Assembly: GCF_016097555.1 (NCBI RefSeq)
Contig: NC_054702.1
Span: 84,624,175 to 84,688,174, forward strand
DNA length: 64,000 bases
From: Gigantopelta aegis
Taxonomy: Eukaryota > Mollusca > Gastropoda > Neomphalida > Peltospiridae
Direction of reading: 5' to 3'
Shown piece after piece: positions 34,885 through 47,345 of this stretch (position 1 is the stretch's first letter; each line of letters opens with the position of its first letter). Under the pieces are notes generated by a model that had not been told where the DNA came from, searched no databases, and saw only the letters and a list, made by a program, of their open reading frames with translations. A program made the translations under genes and the position numbers.

Positions 34885-35350
34885 TACTGAATGTCCGCTA
34901 GTCAGGCCCTTTCTAAGGGCCCTACGGGCAACCTAGGGAGACACCCCAGCATCAATAGGTCTAAGTATCGAGCTACTCTCAACTCACTAATATCAAAACC
35001 TATACATAGCTCCTGACTTTATCTTTCGATCGACCATTCAAAAATGCGCCAAATTTCCTTCATTCAAAATGCGCCAAATTTCCTTCATTCAAAATGCGCT
35101 CCCATTCTCTTTGGCTAAATTCTGACCGCTCCTTCCAAATTAAAAAACCCATAGCACCCATTCCACTTGCTACCGGCTTCGGCCGGACTGCTGGTGCTCC
35201 CTTGCACCTTCTAGTGCAGGTGGTCCTTCCTTCCATCACCCCCACCTTTCCTGTCCTGGACGGAGGAGCCGGCACCTGTGCCCAGGACAGGCGTGCACTA
35301 CAACAGCTTGCTCTGAATATGCATTTTAAACCCTCTGACCTGACCTGACC
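34885..35350 (-). repeat. dispersed repeat, copy 2 (inverted)
   Basis: The reverse complement matches 53117-53512 ('gcaagctgttgtag', 'gtgcaagggagcaccagcag', 'gagagtagctcg') and 31804-31965. It contains a 27-bp tandem repeat (catTcaaaatgcgccaaatttcctt) at 35038-35100. The ORF in it is not a gene. Confidence 0.8.
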
Positions 35351-35728
35351 TAATGTCTGCTAAGTATTTCAGCCAGATTTGAACCCTGATTTATGCACGT
35401 TTACTTTTGCTTTGTTTGATGTGTCAGTTTATAAAAATGAAGTAATGTTTTAATTTTAATGCATGCCAAATAACATTCCATATATAATTCCATCTTTATT
35501 GGTGCTTTAATGATGTGGTTTTGTGTGACATATACTCAACCAAAAAAGTATTGGAGTTCCCACTAAATCGTCTTCAAACTTTATATTATTTGTCTAAAAC
35601 CAGTCAAATTAAGTTAATTAAGTAAAATGGATTATTTGAAAAGCCTGGAAGTAAATTTACGTTTATGAACAGATGTTTATTGACGGATACTTCATTGTTA
35701 AACAGGAGGGTACAAAAATGTGATTTTG

Positions 35729-37138
35729 TCACAAATGACAATATCTTGTATGCCGACCATTTTGGCGAATAACGGCTGTACAATGACGTCTCATGCTGGA
35801 TGTAAGCCTATGAACTTCTACTGCAGCAGTTTGGTTCCATTCTTGACGTAACGCCAGTTCAAGGTCACGAAGAGTGTTCAGTTGTGGGTGATGTTCTCGT
35901 AATCCTCGACCCAAGATGTCCAACATGTGTTTAATGGGGGAAAGGTCGGGGGATCTGGCTGGCCAGTGTAAGACTTGAATGTGATTTCTCTGCAAAAGTT
36001 CATTAGTTATGTGGGCGGAATGAGGGCGGGCATTGTCTTACTGGAATGTGAACATAGGGTTGCGTTGCATAAATGGCAAGACAACAGGTGTAATGATTTC
36101 GTCACAACATCGTTGTGCAGTTAATGTTCCATTAACAGTAACCAGGTCAGTTTTGCCGTTGTAATGGATTCCCACCCAGATGCTGCCTCTGCCGTATATG
36201 TCAAGCTCGATGATGTTTGCAGCGTCGTAACGTTCGCCTTGATGAGCCATGCTCTTAGTCTACCATCCACAAACTCTAGACAGAATCGGGATTCATCTGT
36301 GAACAAGACTTCGTTCCACTGTCTAAGATGCCACTGCTGATGAATCCTGGCCCACCTCAAGCATTCTGCGACATGACGTCGTGTTAATGGAACCCCTTCT
36401 ACAGGGTGACGAGCTCTTAAACCAGCGTCATGGAGTCAATTACGAATGGTTTGAGGGTGAACCATTGTGCCAGTCATAAGTCGGCCGCCAACTTGGGAGC
36501 ACCTTGGAATCTACGGCGGCGTGATGATGTCACTAAATACCGGTCCTCTCTTTGCGTTGGACCGGCCTTGGTGGCGTCGTGGTTAGGCCATCGGTCTACA
36601 GGCTTGTAGGTACTGGGTTCAGATCCCAGTCGAGGCATGGGATTTTTAATCCAGATACCGACTCCAAACCCTGAGTGAGTGCTCCGCAAGGCTCAGTGGG
36701 TAGGTGTAAACTACTTGCACCGACCAGTGATCCATAACTGGTTCAACAAAGGCCATGGTTTGTTCTATCTTGCCTGTGGGAAGCGCAAATAAAAGATCCC
36801 TTGCTGCCTGTCGTAAAAGAGTAGCCTATATGTTGACAGCGGGTTTCCTCTAAAAAAACAGTGTCAGAATGACCATATGTTTGACGTCCAATAGCCGATG
36901 ATAAGGTAAAAAATCAATGTGCTCTAGTGGCGTCGTTAAATAAAACAAACTTTACTCTTTGCGTTGTCGCACGTGGCCGACCGGAGCAACGTCCGTCTTT
37001 TACTGCACTAGTTTGTTGCAAACGATACCGTAGACGCAGTATTGTCGTCGGGTGGACATTAAAGTGACGAGCAACGTTCCTAACACTTTCACCAGCAGCA
37101 AGTCTACCAATGGCCTCATGGCGTTGGTTTTCGGACAT
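35729..37138 (-). pseudogene. Tc1-type transposase, frameshifted and interrupted
   Basis: Reading from 37138 down: MSENQRHEAIGRLAAGESV with a helix-turn-helix (NVARHFNVHPTTILRLRYRL) and GRPR, then the SINE. The gene resumes near 36547 (REDRYLVTSSRRRRFQ), with VLFTDESRFCLEF in another frame at 36360-36121, further frames at 36250-36038, and the C-terminus at 35995-35729 (SPDLSPIKHMLDILGRGLRE). The catalytic glutamate position reads K in PIKH, where related enzymes have PIEH. There are several frameshifts, so it is inactive. Confidence 0.9.
36560..36954 (+). mobile_element. full-length tRNA-derived SINE with 12-bp target duplication
   Basis: Starts GACCGGCCTTGGTGGCGTCG with an internal B-box-like GGGTTCAGATCCCAG and ends aaataaaacaaacttta. 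The 12 bases CTCTTTGCGTTG stand directly before (36548-36559) and after (36955-36966), a mark of LINE-driven retroposition. It interrupts the Tc1 transposase. Confidence 0.95.
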
Positions 37139-37404
37139 TGATGGACGGAGTCCCTATCGTTTCACATTAGATACAGGTCTGCCAGTTGAAAATCAAGGCT
37201 TATGCTTAATCATGCACGTGATTTTCATGTTATGTTATGTTCAGACTGTGCACGAGCAAAGACAGGAAGTGGAAAACTTTCCAGAAAAAACAGATTGACA
37301 ATCAAACAGTATGCTGGATTAAACACGGTGATTACTTGCATTTCTTTCAATATTGCAAAATGTATACATTATGATCAAAAATGCAATACTTTTTTGGTTG
37401 AGTA

Positions 37405-38336
37405 TATGTTTAATGATTTGACATGTACATGTATCACTGTATGCTTATCTGGTATTGGACAAAATCAAGGTGGTGTCACTTCCTTGTGATATATATTTTA
37501 TATACAAATGTCCACTGGTATTTTGGAAAGAATAAACTTTATAAACTTGTTATTGTTTATGATTTTTTAAAATTGAAATATAATTGTTGAAAAATGCAAT
37601 CTAATTCGTGCCTCATGCAAAAGTGAGATTCGATGAAGTCATATTTTCACTGTATTTTAGTCGAGTAAATATATAAAATGCATATTTATATTTTTGTGAA
37701 CAAATTCACGATTCAATCTCCCTTAAAAATTATTACGTTTCAATTACTGAGTTCATTGTCGCTTCGTTTTTAAGTTTGAAGCATGGAAACAATATATGTA
37801 ATTTTAACAATTGTATCTATTTAAAATTGATATAAAGTGCAATTACGATAAAATATCTAAAACTGAGTACAAAACTAAATAATAATGACACAATGACCTC
37901 TTGTTAAATGTAAGTGAAAGTTTAACTTGCAATACGAATCATGTCTTGGGTTTTTTGAGGATCGCTTTATCAGGTATGCTTGCATAGCAGTAGAATTAAA
38001 ATATTATTTTAATAATTAAATAAAGATATTTCCTCATATTTCTTTTAAAAAGTTGATGGTTCAGTACTAGTACATTTTATGTAAAAGTCCCAGTGCAACA
38101 AATATATTGTGATGTTGCATGTTTTTGATAGGATAGGTGAAAAATATCAAAATTGGGAAAGACTTACATAATAGACAATTCATCGTGGGGTTTTTTCGAA
38201 AACAATTTTTATGTAAACTCGTTAAGTGTGAAAACCATATTTTCACCGATTACTTTGCAATTTGTGAAAAGATAGTTTTCACACATCACTCATATTTAAA
38301 AAAAACCCCATGAAACTGCCTCTATATGATAAACTG
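37405..38336. other. intergenic DNA, nothing recognised
   Basis: AT-rich, no coding signal or clear repeat. Confidence 0.5.
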
Positions 38337-38625
38337 GGGCGGGGCATAGCTCAGTGGTAAAGCGATTGCTTGATGCATGGTCGGTCTAGGATCAATCCCC
38401 GTCAGTGACCCATTGGACTATTTCAGGCAGTGCTGGTATATCAAGGATGTGGTATGTGCTATCCTGTCTGTATGGTGCATATTGAAGATCCCTTCCTATT
38501 AATGGAAAAATGTAGCAAGTTTCCTTATATATAAAAATTACCAAATGTTTCACATCCAATAGCCGATGATTAATAAATCAATGTGCTCTAGTGGTGCCAT
38601 TAAACAAAACAAACTTTATATTAAA
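38337..38625 (+). repeat. tRNA-derived SINE
   Basis: The head GGGCATAGCTCAGTGGTAAAG and B-box-like GATCAATCCCCG are followed by the family middle (tatcctgtctgtatggtgca) and the tail (atagccgatgattaataaat, aaacaaaacaaac). Confidence 0.85.
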
Positions 38626-38639
38626 CTATTCACTTTTCA

Positions 38640-41205
38640 TTTGTTATTCAGTATACTTTGAACACAAAATCCCCCAGCATCTCATCTCAATGAAAACCGT
38701 TGTACAACAAATATTTATTCATGTATAAAATACGATACCAAACATGATGAATCATCATATTACATTGACATAAAATGTAATATTTAAATCACTATATACT
38801 AGTTTTAACGAATACTAAATAAACTACATGACTGTAACAATAATTGTATGTAGATCTATAAATATGACTTGAGAATATGAATTATTTATCACTATAATAA
38901 AGTACCAGGCAGTAAATGTGATGATCTTTAAAAATAACAAGGAATACCACATCGTAATTCTGTTGATGGATCATTAAAATAATATGAACATGTTTTTATA
39001 ACCAATGTTTGTATGAAGTCCAAATACAGACATCCTCACAATTGTATACAACATGATGGCATATCTTTAGTAAAATTCTAGCTTATAATTACCGAGCATG
39101 AATACAGATTCTATTCCTCTATTCAAAAGTTCCGAAGACAAATTAATATATAAACCATTATAATTTTTGTATCAAATAAAATTAATAAAAAGAGAAATGT
39201 GTCAAACAGTAGAATAAAATAAATGTAAGTATTCTCATATTCAAATGCTGCTTAGCAAAGAGAAATTTATGGAATGTCTTAAAGCATTATACATTTTTAT
39301 ACAAGACTGACTCTTGCATGTATGGTGACGAAAACGTGGTCTGCAGTACACAGTTTGTTGAAGGAATGTCAGAACGTTATTCAAAACAAGAGAAAGTGTA
39401 TACATATCAAATATCGACTGGAATATAAAATTTTGCATATAGTGCCAATTAACAGTGAACAGGACCGGGCACATCGATGTGCCAAATCCATCACAATATA
39501 GAATACAGTTGTGCAATACGAAAAATATATTTTTAAATTCACCATATCAAGCCATTTGATCACAAATTAGAAGTCTATTTGAAGGAATGTTCCAGTTGTT
39601 ATAAACAAGAGAAAGAATTTAAACCCATGTACACTGTATATGTATATGTATATGTAATATTTGTATATGTGCATGTGTATGTGTATGTGTATGCATATGT
39701 ATATGTATATGTATAAGATGGTGGTTTAAAAAACAACAAAACCCCTATCAATGGGTTACTAATACACATTTCAAAAAATGCAATGGACATAATTTGAAAA
39801 CAAATTTTAACAATAAAATGTTTTAAAAAATAGGAAATTAATAAAATATATTTTTATTAAAAGTTTAATACTAGTTAAGAATGTTCATGAAGTAAAAAGT
39901 AAATAACGAATACAATAAGTATATAGTCCAGTCACATTTTACTATGACTATATAAGATATTGTAACAAAATTAAGCTGCCACAACGAAGATTCATAATTA
40001 AACTTTTTGTATTCTTATGTATATGTGTTTGTATATACAGCTACATGTATGCTCTCAGATCTGTACAACAGTAACATAACCATAATATTTTGGAGAAAAG
40101 GTGGTGGGAGTACTTGGCTTTAGAAAATAGAAATATGTGATGTTTTCCTCGGAAAATAGAAATAATACAATTTTGGTAAATCAAACTGCATAGACCTATA
40201 CATATATAAGTAGACTTATTTCATGAGGGACTTAAACTTGATAATACATAGTAGCAAATTTAATATTCTAATTATTACCCCAGCCTGAATTGGTTTCTAC
40301 GCTCTATGTATTGATTATTTAGAAACAGACTATACCAAAGCAAGAACGGAGTCTGTACATACATGTATTAATACATATTTACTTTAATCAGTGTTTAGTT
40401 TATAAAACATATTGCTCTAACATAATTCTTTAAGTATGATCATCCTACAGGTCTCAGAATTTACTACTGCTTCTACAGCACTGTCAAGGTCTATGCATGT
40501 TGTGTCCGATTTAGTACGTGCCCATTCCTTTGTCAAGTGAACTGAATTATCCAATCAAATAACCTATTAAACCAATACATAATAATTTTTCAGTGATTTT
40601 TTTTTTTATTTCCCTGGTAATGAGTGCCCGCTGGGTAATACATGTATATAAACATATACACTTAACACATATACGGCTATGTAGATGAATTACAGTGTAA
40701 TATAATAACAGCAAAAAGAAATGTCTGCACCTGGCAGCTGGTTGATCAGCTAGATTATGACAGAGTTACATCTCTGTGAATACACGTGTAGGACTTGATA
40801 TGGAAGCATGGAACATTGACACTAATTTTAATTATAATATAATGCCACCATTTATACCTCGCTATGAATATTTATGTTGCCAATACATTGATATCATAGC
40901 CTACAATGGTTTAACAATATCGTAGCACTAAGATAACTTTCAAAATTGTAGCATAATCTTTCGAGCTGGGAGAGGGCAGTTCCCTGTAGCCATTGCACGT
41001 CCGAGGACTATGGACTGGTGCCATGGAAACTAAGTTACCAATCAAGTCTGTTCAGTTGTAGTTTCACTGTTGCCAACATGTTCATATACAGGTATGTTAG
41101 AATTGCTTAGGAGTTGCAGAATGAGTTGAATTGAATTCCACTGCTGCTAACTTTTTTGTATTAAACTGATTAGACCTTTGAGTTTCACTGCTTACTTGTT
41201 TAATC
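38640..41205. other. intergenic/3' flank with (TATG)n at 39640-39716
   Basis: No gene seen. 39640-39716 is a TATATG/TATGTG-type microsatellite. The 3'UTR of the TMEM179B-like gene probably occupies part of 40600-41205; TTTATT (AATAAA on the minus strand) occurs near 40604. Confidence 0.45.
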
Positions 41206-41352
41206 TTAGAACTGATTAGTAGGGGTTTGTTGAGTTGGAGTTTCACTGCTGGTTGTGTATCTCCCACAACACAGTTTACCAAGTCTCCACAGTGTGAACA
41301 GAGCTACACCAAGTTGGGCAAGCCACAGAATAAAGGACACCCACACAGCCAC
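41206..41352 (-). CDS. TMEM179B-like exon 5 (last)
   Basis: Acceptor ttcttcag, phase 0. It encodes the last membrane segment (VAVWVSFILWLAQLGVALFT) and the tail TTSSETPTQQTPTNQF, stop TAA. Confidence 0.88.
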   Translation of the reverse strand: MAVWVSFILWLAQLGVALFTLWRLGKLCCGRYTTSSETPTQQTPTNQF

Positions 41353-44300
41353 CTGAAGAAAAATACAGGAACAACATATTAAAACAATGGTGTATTCTGA
41401 GAATAAAGAAACATTTAGTAACACGTCAGCATATTGTTTTATCACTGGGCATCTTAAAACAATGGTATATTCTTAAATAAAGAAAAACGTATAAACACCT
41501 CAGCACATTGTTTGATCACTGGGTATCTTAAACCAATGGTATATTCTTAAATTAAAAAACCCCATATTAACAAGGTCAGAGCTCAACACATTGTTTTATC
41601 ACTGGGCATCTTAAAACAATGGTATATTCTTAAATAAAGAAAACATTAACAGGGTCAGAGCTCAGCACATTGTTTTATCACTGGGCATCTTAAAACAATG
41701 GTATATTCTTACATAAAGAAAACATTAACAGGGTCAGAGCTCAGCACATTGTTTTATCACTGGGCATCTTAAAACAATGGTATATTCTTACATAAAGAAA
41801 ACATTAACAGGGTCAGAGCTCAGCACATTGTTTTTATCACTGGGCATCTTAAAACAATGGTATATTCTTAAATAAAGAAAACATTAACAGGGTCAGAGCT
41901 CAGCACATTGTTTTATCACTGGGCATCTTAAAACAATGGTATATTCTTACATAAAGAACAATGTATTAACACCTCAGCACATTGTTTTATCACTGGGCAT
42001 CTTAAAACAATGGTATATTCTTAAATAAAGAAAACATTAACAGGGTCAGAGCTCAGCACATTGTTTTATCACTGGGCATCTTAAAACAATGGTATATTCT
42101 TACATAAAGAACAATGTATTAACACCTCAGCACATTGTTTTATCACTGGGCATCTTAAAACAATGGTATATTCTTAAATAAAGAACAATGTATTAACACC
42201 TCAGCACATTGTTTTATCACTGGGCATATTAAAACAATGGTATATTCTTAAATAAAGAACAATGTATTAACACCTCAGCACATTGTTTTATCACTGGGCA
42301 TCTTAAAACAATGGTATATTCTTACATAAAGAAAACATTAACAGGGTCAGAGCTCAGCACATTGTTTTATCACTGGGCATCTTAAAACAATGGTATATTC
42401 TTACGTAAAGAACAATGTATTAACACCTCAGCACATTGTTTTATCACTGGGCATCTTAAAACAATGGTATATTCTTACATAAAGAAAACATTAACAGGGT
42501 CAGAGCTCAGCACATTGTTTTATCACTGGGCATCTTAAAACAATGGTATATTCTTACATAAAGAACAATGTATTAACACCTCAGCACATTGTTTTATCAC
42601 TGGGTATCTTAAAACAATGGTATATTCTTAAATAAAGAAAACATTAACAGGGTCAGAGCTCAGCACATTGTTTTATCCCTGGGCATCTTAAAACAATGGT
42701 ATATTCTTACATAAAGAAAACATTAACAGGGTCAGAGCTCAGCACATTGTTTTATCACTGGGCATCTTAAAACAATGGTATATTCTTACATAAAGAACAA
42801 TGTATTAACACCTCAGCACATTGTTTGATCACTGGGCATCTTAAAACAATGGTATATTCTTAAATAAAGAACAATGTATTAACACCTCAGCACATTGTTT
42901 TATCACTGGGCATCTTAAAACAATGGTATATTCTTAAATAAAGAACAATGTATTAACACCTCAGCACATTGTTTTATCACTGGGCATCTTAAAACAATGG
43001 TATATTCTTAAATAAAGAACAATGTATTAACACCTCAGCACATTGTTTTATCACTGGGCATCTTAAAACAATGGTATATTCTTACATAAAGAAAACATTA
43101 ACAGGGTCAGAGCTCAGCACATTGTTTTATCACTGGGCATCTTAAAACAATGGTATATTCTTACATAAAGAACAATGTATTAACACCTCAGCACATTGTT
43201 TTATCACTGGGCATCTTAAAACAATGGTATATTCTTAAATAAAGAACAATGTATTAACACCTCAGCACATTGTTTGATCACTGGGCATCTTAAAACAATG
43301 GTATATTCTTAAATAAAGAAAACATTAACAGGGTCAGAGCTCAGCACATTGTTTTATCACTGGGTATCTTAAAACAATGGTATATTCTTACATAAAGAAC
43401 AATGTATTAACACCTCAGCACATTGTTTGATCACTGGGCATCTTAAAACAATGGTATATTCTTAAATAAAGAACAATGTATTAACACCTCAGCACATTGT
43501 TTGATCACTGGGTATTAGGTGTTCGTGCTTCTATCCAATTAAGGTTCAAGCACACTGTCCTGAGCACACACCTCAGCTATCTGTCCAGGATAGTGGGTTA
43601 GCTGTTCACTGTTCGTGGTTAGTGAGAGAGAAGAGGGTGTAATCACACACCTCGGCTATCTGTCCAGGATAGTGGGTTAGCTGTTCACTGTTATTGGTTA
43701 GTGAGAGAGAAGAGGGTGTAATCACACACCTCGGCTATCTGTCCAGGATAGTGGGTTAGCTGTTCACTGTTAGTGGTTAGTGAGAGAGAAGAGGGTGTAA
43801 TCACACACCTCGGCTATCTGTCCAGGATAGTGCGTTAGCTGTTCATTGTTAGTGGTTAGTGAGAGAGAAGAGGGTGTAATCACACACCTCGGCTATCTGT
43901 CCAGGATAGTGGGTTAGCTGTTCATTGTTAGTGGTTAGTGAGAGAGAAGAGGGTGTAATCACACACCTCGGCTATCTGTCCAGGATAGTGGGTTAGCTGT
44001 TCATTGTTAGTGGTTAGTGAGAGAGAAGAGGGTGTAATCACACACCTCGGCTATCTGTCCAGGATAGTGGGTTAGCTGTTCATTGTTAGTGGTTAGTGAG
44101 AGAGAAGAGGGTGTAATCACACACCTCGGCTATCTGTCCAGGATAGTGGGTTAGCTGTTCACTGTTAGTGGTTAGTGAGAGAGAAGAGGGTGTAGTCACA
44201 CACCTCGGCTATCTGTCCAGGATAGTGGGTTAGCTGTTCACTGTTAGTGGTTAGTGAGAGAGAAGAGGGTGTAGTCACACACCTCGGCTATCTGTCCAGG

Positions 44301-47300
44301 ATAGTGGGTTAGCTGTTCACTGTTAGTGGTTAGTGAGAGAGAAGAGGGTGTAATCACACACCTCAGCTATCTGTCCAGGATAGTGGGTTAGCTGTTCACT
44401 GTTAGTGGTTAGTGAGAGAGAAGAGGGTGTAATCACACACCTCAGCTATCTGTCCAGGATAGTGGGTTAGCTGTTCATTGTTAGTGGTTAGTGAGAGAGA
44501 AGAGGATGTAATCACAGTAGTGGTCTTACACCTACCCACTGAGTCGATAAAATTTGCTCTGGTTGGGAGCTCGTACCGGATTGCGAACCCTGTACCTATC
44601 AGTCTTATGCAAATTACAGCTTAAACTCAATAGATGTATGTGTCTTACTACTCCAGCCCTTTATTAGTTCTGTTGATAAGGAATGGATGAATGTATAGCA
44701 AGTAATACCATTTTGTGAGAAAAGAACATGCAGATATAAAACCATGCAAGTAAAAACATACCAAATATGGAAACAATTGTCGTTTGTATCACCAAAAATT
44801 GAAATCCATTAATAACAAAAGACAAATGTGACAAAAGCAATTGACACCATAAGCGTACAAGACGGGAGGGCAGGGATGGAGCAAAACCTCAAATTTGGGC
44901 AAAAATTATAGATATATTCGGTTAAATGTGCTAACCTGAGACCTTTTTACCATGTATTTCCATAATTCTACCTTCAAAATTAGCTGTAATCCATGTAAAA
45001 ATATGTAGTGCTTCGTTTGCAACCCTATATAGCTGTTTGGCAGTAATGCTAATATAAATAAATGTTGCTATTCAGATTCGTGAATTTTTTTTCAATTCGG
45101 GCAAAAATCAGCCTGCCCCCCCACCCCAACAAAAATAGAAGACTGTACGCCTATGATGGACACCTCAGTGGTAATCCAGTCTAACACAAACACTCTGATG
45201 TGAATGTGTGCACACACAAATATGCGTTTTGTACATGTACCTGTGCTGTAGACAAATGGCCATAGAAGAAATAGGTACTGCCACCAGAAACCTTAACAGC
45301 AGCAGATGAACAGCTGAAATTAAATTAAACAGAAAACTCTGTTTATTAGCACTAACTAAGTTATAAGATACATAATTATGCAATTGGTTATGAATTAATG
45401 TGCTACATATATTATGATATATCATCAAAGGAGGGTTTTTCCCTTCACCTAATCACATGGACATTCATTCTGTTCTATATGTACAGGTAATACGCACACA
45501 ATATAATTATATCTGAATGTAGATAGGAAAGCCAGTTCCCTAAAGCATGTTTGTCAAAACAAGATGTTGGATTTGAAAATTTATGCAACCAGTTGCATTG
45601 GTTAACTTTTAGTTTTAACCCGTGAAAATTAACACTAAGTTTAGTTAATCTACAAACCTGTAATACATTTGGATAAAGTTACAATTAAGTAAAACATGAG
45701 TCTGTGACTTTTAAATGGTGAAATACCCTCTAAAAATAGACTAAAACTCGACTCCATGACTTATTTCTCAGACACACATGCGTTTTTAAAATATAACAAA
45801 TGCATTTTGTGATATTAAAAACACCAGGATGACCAAAAACACTTCGAATGTACAGAAATTGATAATCTAAACAATAAAATCTAAGTAAAGTATGATTTAA
45901 TTATCAAAAACGGTTATAATAGTAAAAAATATGCCTTAGTGTTTAAAAACTAGGGTATGTCCCTTTAAGAGTTAGGCTTTGAAATAATCTATATACAGGT
46001 TTCCATAAATTACAGGCCATATTATTAAGCACTCACAATTCACACAAAGCTTTAAGACCACTACATAGGACTCTCCTGGTTAGCCAATTGCTAATTACTT
46101 TTTTTGTAATAAAAAGTGGTTACTATTTTTCTTGAACTAATAAATGTTTCTTTATATTAACCACTATTGAATATATTTTTCAATGAAATACTCTACATAT
46201 TACATACGAAAACTGACTAAAACTAAAGTTGCTCCAGTGTGAGCCTTGCTACATCAACTTCTCTTACTTTATAACCACTAGCCTTTAGCCTGTCCTAAAG
46301 GGGCGGGATCTAGCTCAGTTAAACATATACAGGGCCGTACCCTGATCAAAATCCTAGTGGGGCACTACTTTTTATAAACAAATGAACACTATACAAACTA
46401 AACTGAGATGTGTATGCTATTTTCTGGAGTAAAACAAAACTACCCCCCCCCCCCCCCCCCCCCCCCAGAGGGTACACCCTGATATACCTTGTGTAATACA
46501 CACACAGCTTTTCCCCTGGAGGATATATACCCTGAATGGCATATGGGCCTGTGCTTATGAAACTTTTCGAGTCCAAACTCAATCTCTAATGATGTCACAT
46601 GCATACAATTTGTATGGTGTTTCCATGACATTATTGTCTCAGAGTCTCGAGTCTAGACTCTAAAAGTTTTATATGCACCAAGCCAGTTCTATACCAAATC
46701 TACACTATGGGTGAGCCTTTTAGTTATGGAAACATAAAAGCTCTGAAGTTAAGATAGAAATAGGGTTCACACTGTAACAAATGTTTGTTTAGACAATTTT
46801 CAGAGCATTTCCTGCAATTATTAAAATGTAATTAATTTGAGGATAATTTGATTAGTCAAATACTAAATGTTGTAACCACTTTCAATAAGAAAATTGACTA
46901 ATTTGGCAATGGACAAGGTGAGCCCTGTAAAGAACAAATTACTGATGGAAAAAACTACATATCTAGAAATAACTTAAAAACATTACTTAAAATACTTAAT
47001 CAGACCTTCCACTAGTAATAGCATCACACGTTTCCTTGAGCCCGACACTGAGGATGCAGCCAGATATGAAGATGAAAGCACAGCTAAGTCCGTCGAGAAA
47101 CACATTCAGAAGGAACGGCAAGCTGGTCAGGTCACTCCTACAAACAACATCTTGGTTTGTAGTCTTTTAAAAAAAAATATTTATTACCCCAGATCACTGG
47201 CAATGTCAAGGTTGGGGTGCCTTGAGTCATCGTCTTACAAATGTACAATAATAATAAAATTATAACTTCTTTCATATATACATATATGCACACATACACA

Positions 47301-47311
47301 TACATATAAAT

Positions 47312-47345
<34 letters not shown>

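Larger units (their letters stand above)
35533..37404 (-). mobile_element. dead Tc1/mariner element split by a SINE
   Basis: The TIRs TACTCAACCAAAAAAGTATT (left) and its reverse complement (right, ending 37404) are flanked by TA. The transposase on the minus strand is broken and a 395-bp SINE is inserted near its 5' end. It is a different Tc1 lineage from 18888, judging by TIR and protein text. Confidence 0.9.

Noticed and set aside
37202..37489. 95-codon plus-strand ORF
   Set aside because: It crosses the right TIR of the dead Tc1 element, so it cannot be a gene predating it; no family resemblance.
41400..44515. Regular repeat arrays that could be mistaken for a CRISPR
   Set aside because: Units are directly adjacent without unique spacers, no cas genes exist and the DNA is eukaryotic; these are minisatellites.
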